Source: Thermoplasmata archaeon (GTDB taxonomy: Archaea > Thermoplasmatota > Thermoplasmata > Lutacidiplasmatales > UBA184). Taken from it: DNA of 5,625 nucleotides. Under the pieces are notes generated by a model. It was given only the letters and a program-made list of their open reading frames with translations. It was not told where the DNA came from and made no database searches. The translations under genes were made by a program, and so were the position numbers. Shown here in pieces: positions 4,081 to 5,625 of this stretch. Position 1 is the first letter of the stretch. Each line of letters starts with the position of its first letter. Location of the stretch: assembly GCA_030040625.1 (NCBI GenBank), contig JASHTI010000090.1, forward strand, positions 1-5,625. The letters run 5' to 3'.

Positions 4081-5163
4081 ATGCGGCCGTTAACGCTCAA
4101 GCTGGTCGTCGCCGGGATCGCCGCCGTCGCGCTCGTCGCCGGAGGGACGGCGGGCTGGTACCTCCACGGGAGCTCGACGAGCTCGGGCCCCTCGACCCTG
4201 GAGATCATCGCCGCCGGCAGCCTCTCCCCGAGCGGCCTCCTGCCGGCGCTCGCGGCGACGTTCGTCGCCGAGACCCCCGGGGTCCAGTCGCCGACCACCG
4301 CCCAGCTCTACCAGGGGAGCACCGCGGACGCGACGCAGCTCAACGGCGGCCACCAGCCGTACGACCTCTTCGTCTCGGCCGACTATCGGGTCATCCCCGG
4401 GATGATGTTCGCCCCGACGGGGACCGCGGCGAGCTGGGAGGTCGTCTTCGCCGGTGACCCGCTCGTCCTCGCCTACAACGCCTCCAACTCGGCGTTCTCC
4501 GGCGTCAGCATGACGAACTGGTACCAGGACGTCGTCAAGGCCGGCGTGATCCTGGGGATGCCGACCGCGGCGTCGGACCCGGTCGGCGTCGACGCGATCC
4601 TCGCCATCGAGCTCGAGGACAACCTCGAGGGGCTGGACGGGGCCCTCTACGGCCACTTCTTCACCGGCGCCGAGGGCGGCGTCGCCGGCATCACCTCGTC
4701 GGTCGACTACGTCATCGAGAACGACGCCGCGACGGCGCTGAAGACGGACGAGGTGCAGGCCTACTTCGTCTACGAGTCCTACGCCCACGCCGAGGGCCTC
4801 AGCTTCGTCTCGCTCAGCCCCTCGGTGAACCTCGCCGGCACGTCGAGCACCGACGTCACCGACTACAGCAGCGTCAGCACCCAGGTCGCGGCCGGCACGT
4901 CCACGACGACGGTCTACGGCGCCCCGATCCTCTTCGCCCTCACGGTGCCGTCGACGGCCCCGGACGCCGCGCTCGGGATCGCCTTCGCGGCGTTCCTGCT
5001 CGCGAACACGACCAGCGCGACGTGGGCGGGCGATGGGTTCAGTCCGATCGGACCGGCGTTCTACGACGTCGCCAAGGGCGCCTCGCTGCCGGCGGCGCTC
5101 TCCGGTAGCCCGCCGGACGGGCTCGTCCCGCTCCCGAGCTACCTGACGGCCCTCATCACCTAA
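4081..5163 (+). CDS. wtpA: Tungstate/molybdate ABC transporter substrate-binding protein
   Basis: This extracytoplasmic receptor captures the oxyanion and delivers it to the WtpB channel. With the ATG at 4081 it has 360 residues. R2 and K7 precede a hydrophobic segment (about 8-28) that works as a signal peptide or membrane anchor. There is no Cys, so it is not a lipoprotein. The binding-protein core starts at LEIIAAGSL (40-48), where S47 is a likely anion ligand. A second GS occurs at 79-80, then the WtpA-type stretch YDLFVSADYRVIPGMM (94-109) and SDPVG with D166, matching the DPxG of WtpA. E232 in VYESYA may be the second acidic ligand, but its register against WtpA is uncertain. Upstream in-frame starts at GTG 4057 and ATG 4060 (weak AGG before it) would add a non-signal-like extension over the inverted repeat. 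wtpB follows after 25 nt. ModA-like molybdate specificity cannot be excluded. Confidence 0.88.
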   Translation: MRPLTLKLVVAGIAAVALVAGGTAGWYLHGSSTSSGPSTLEIIAAGSLSPSGLLPALAATFVAETPGVQSPTTAQLYQGSTADATQLNGGHQPYDLFVSADYRVIPGMMFAPTGTAASWEVVFAGDPLVLAYNASNSAFSGVSMTNWYQDVVKAGVILGMPTAASDPVGVDAILAIELEDNLEGLDGALYGHFFTGAEGGVAGITSSVDYVIENDAATALKTDEVQAYFVYESYAHAEGLSFVSLSPSVNLAGTSSTDVTDYSSVSTQVAAGTSTTTVYGAPILFALTVPSTAPDAALGIAFAAFLLANTTSATWAGDGFSPIGPAFYDVAKGASLPAALSGSPPDGLVPLPSYLTALIT

Positions 5164-5188
5164 GAGCGGGCGTCGGCTCGGGCCGGAG

Positions 5189-5625
5189 ATGGCGACCGTC
5201 TCCGGCGCGACGATCGCCCGGCGGGCCGTCGGCGCCGTCCTCGGGGCCTCGCTGCTGGGCCTGTTCGTCCTGCCGATCGTCGCCCTCCTCTGGTACGCCG
5301 GCGCCGGAGGGATCGTCCGCGCGACGTCGGACATCGGCTTCCGCACCTCCCTCGAGTTCACGCTCCTCGCCTCCGGGATGGCGGTCGGGCTCGGCCTGCT
5401 GACGGGGATCCCGCTCGGCTACGTGCTCGCGCGCTACCGCTTTCCGGGCCGCTCGATCGTCGAGTCGCTCGTCCTGCTCCCGGTGGTGATCCCGCATCTG
5501 ATCGTCGGCATCGCGCTGCTCCTGCTCCTCGAGCCGGGGGCCCCGCTGGGCCGCGTGATGACCGCGCTCGGGATCCCGACGTTCGACGCGATCGCCGGCG
5601 TGGTGCTCGTCATGCTGTACGTCGG
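5189..5625 (+). CDS. wtpB: Tungstate/molybdate ABC transporter permease, 5' part
   Basis: This is the membrane channel subunit of the importer whose binding protein is encoded just upstream. The ATG at 5189 opens a frame that runs off the right edge (145 codons seen). Hydrophobic segments lie at about 13-36, 54-82, 93-115 and from 132 onward. The stretch TLLAS, then LTGIPLGYVLARYRFPGR (71-88), then ESLVLLPVVIPHLIVGIALL (92-111) is characteristic of ModB/WtpB-type permeases. The cytoplasmic EAA loop that contacts the ATPase lies beyond the window. A purine run GGAG directly abuts the ATG with no useful spacing, so translation may be coupled to wtpA, whose stop is 25 nt upstream. The WtpB name follows from WtpA; ModB is the alternative. 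Confidence 0.87.
   Translation, partial: MATVSGATIARRAVGAVLGASLLGLFVLPIVALLWYAGAGGIVRATSDIGFRTSLEFTLLASGMAVGLGLLTGIPLGYVLARYRFPGRSIVESLVLLPVVIPHLIVGIALLLLLEPGAPLGRVMTALGIPTFDAIAGVVLVMLYV

Noticed and set aside
4090..5361. Long open minus-strand frame across wtpA and wtpB
   Set aside because: Arg/Gly/Asp-rich shadow composition opposite two genes with clear family motifs.
1..5625. CRISPR array, insertion sequence or integration site
   Set aside because: No regularly spaced direct repeats, transposase motifs, terminal inverted repeats or tRNA-adjacent repeats were seen.

Overview
The window is very GC-rich (about 70% by eye) with GC-heavy third codon positions. It looks like chromosomal DNA of a high-GC archaeon. 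The reasons are archaeal-style promoter elements (a perfect CTATATAG box, and a TTTAT box about 27 nt before the sodN ATG that implies a leaderless mRNA), an archaeal-type tungstate/molybdate binding protein (WtpA), and a small protein built from a helical N-terminus plus two CxxC zinc ribbons. A soil or sediment Thermoplasmatota-like lineage would fit, but this is inference. An actinobacterium, where nickel SOD with SodX is common, is the main alternative and cannot be excluded by eye.

Layout: (1) 1-538, minus: the N-terminal part of a gene for a response-regulator receiver-like domain with degenerate active-site residues, running off the left edge. (2) 539-732: a divergent intergenic region of about 190 nt with a palindromic TATA box, a strong 15-16 bp hairpin, and a second hairpin followed by a T-rich run. 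It is either a structured leader of the next gene or a small RNA. (3) 733-1485, plus: a double zinc-ribbon protein of unknown function, convergent with (4). (4) 3591-1504, minus: sodN (nickel superoxide dismutase), then hutH (histidine ammonia-lyase) after 27 nt, apparently one transcription unit. (5) 3622-5625, plus, divergent from sodN: sodX (the nickel-SOD maturation protease), then wtpA and the start of wtpB (tungstate/molybdate ABC importer). A perfect 9-bp inverted repeat sits just before the wtpA ATG.

How the genes work together: SodX is expected to cut the SodN propeptide in front of the His-Cys nickel hook, so the divergent sodN/sodX pair is a complete nickel-SOD production unit. WtpA captures tungstate or molybdate outside the cell and WtpB forms the channel. 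The ATPase (wtpC) presumably lies beyond the right edge. The 21-bp palindrome in front of wtpA would allow it to be controlled separately from sodX. HutH deaminates histidine to urocanate, and no other hut gene is visible. The two most unexplained elements are the structured RNA-like region at 594-709 and the wtpA palindrome at 4059-4079.
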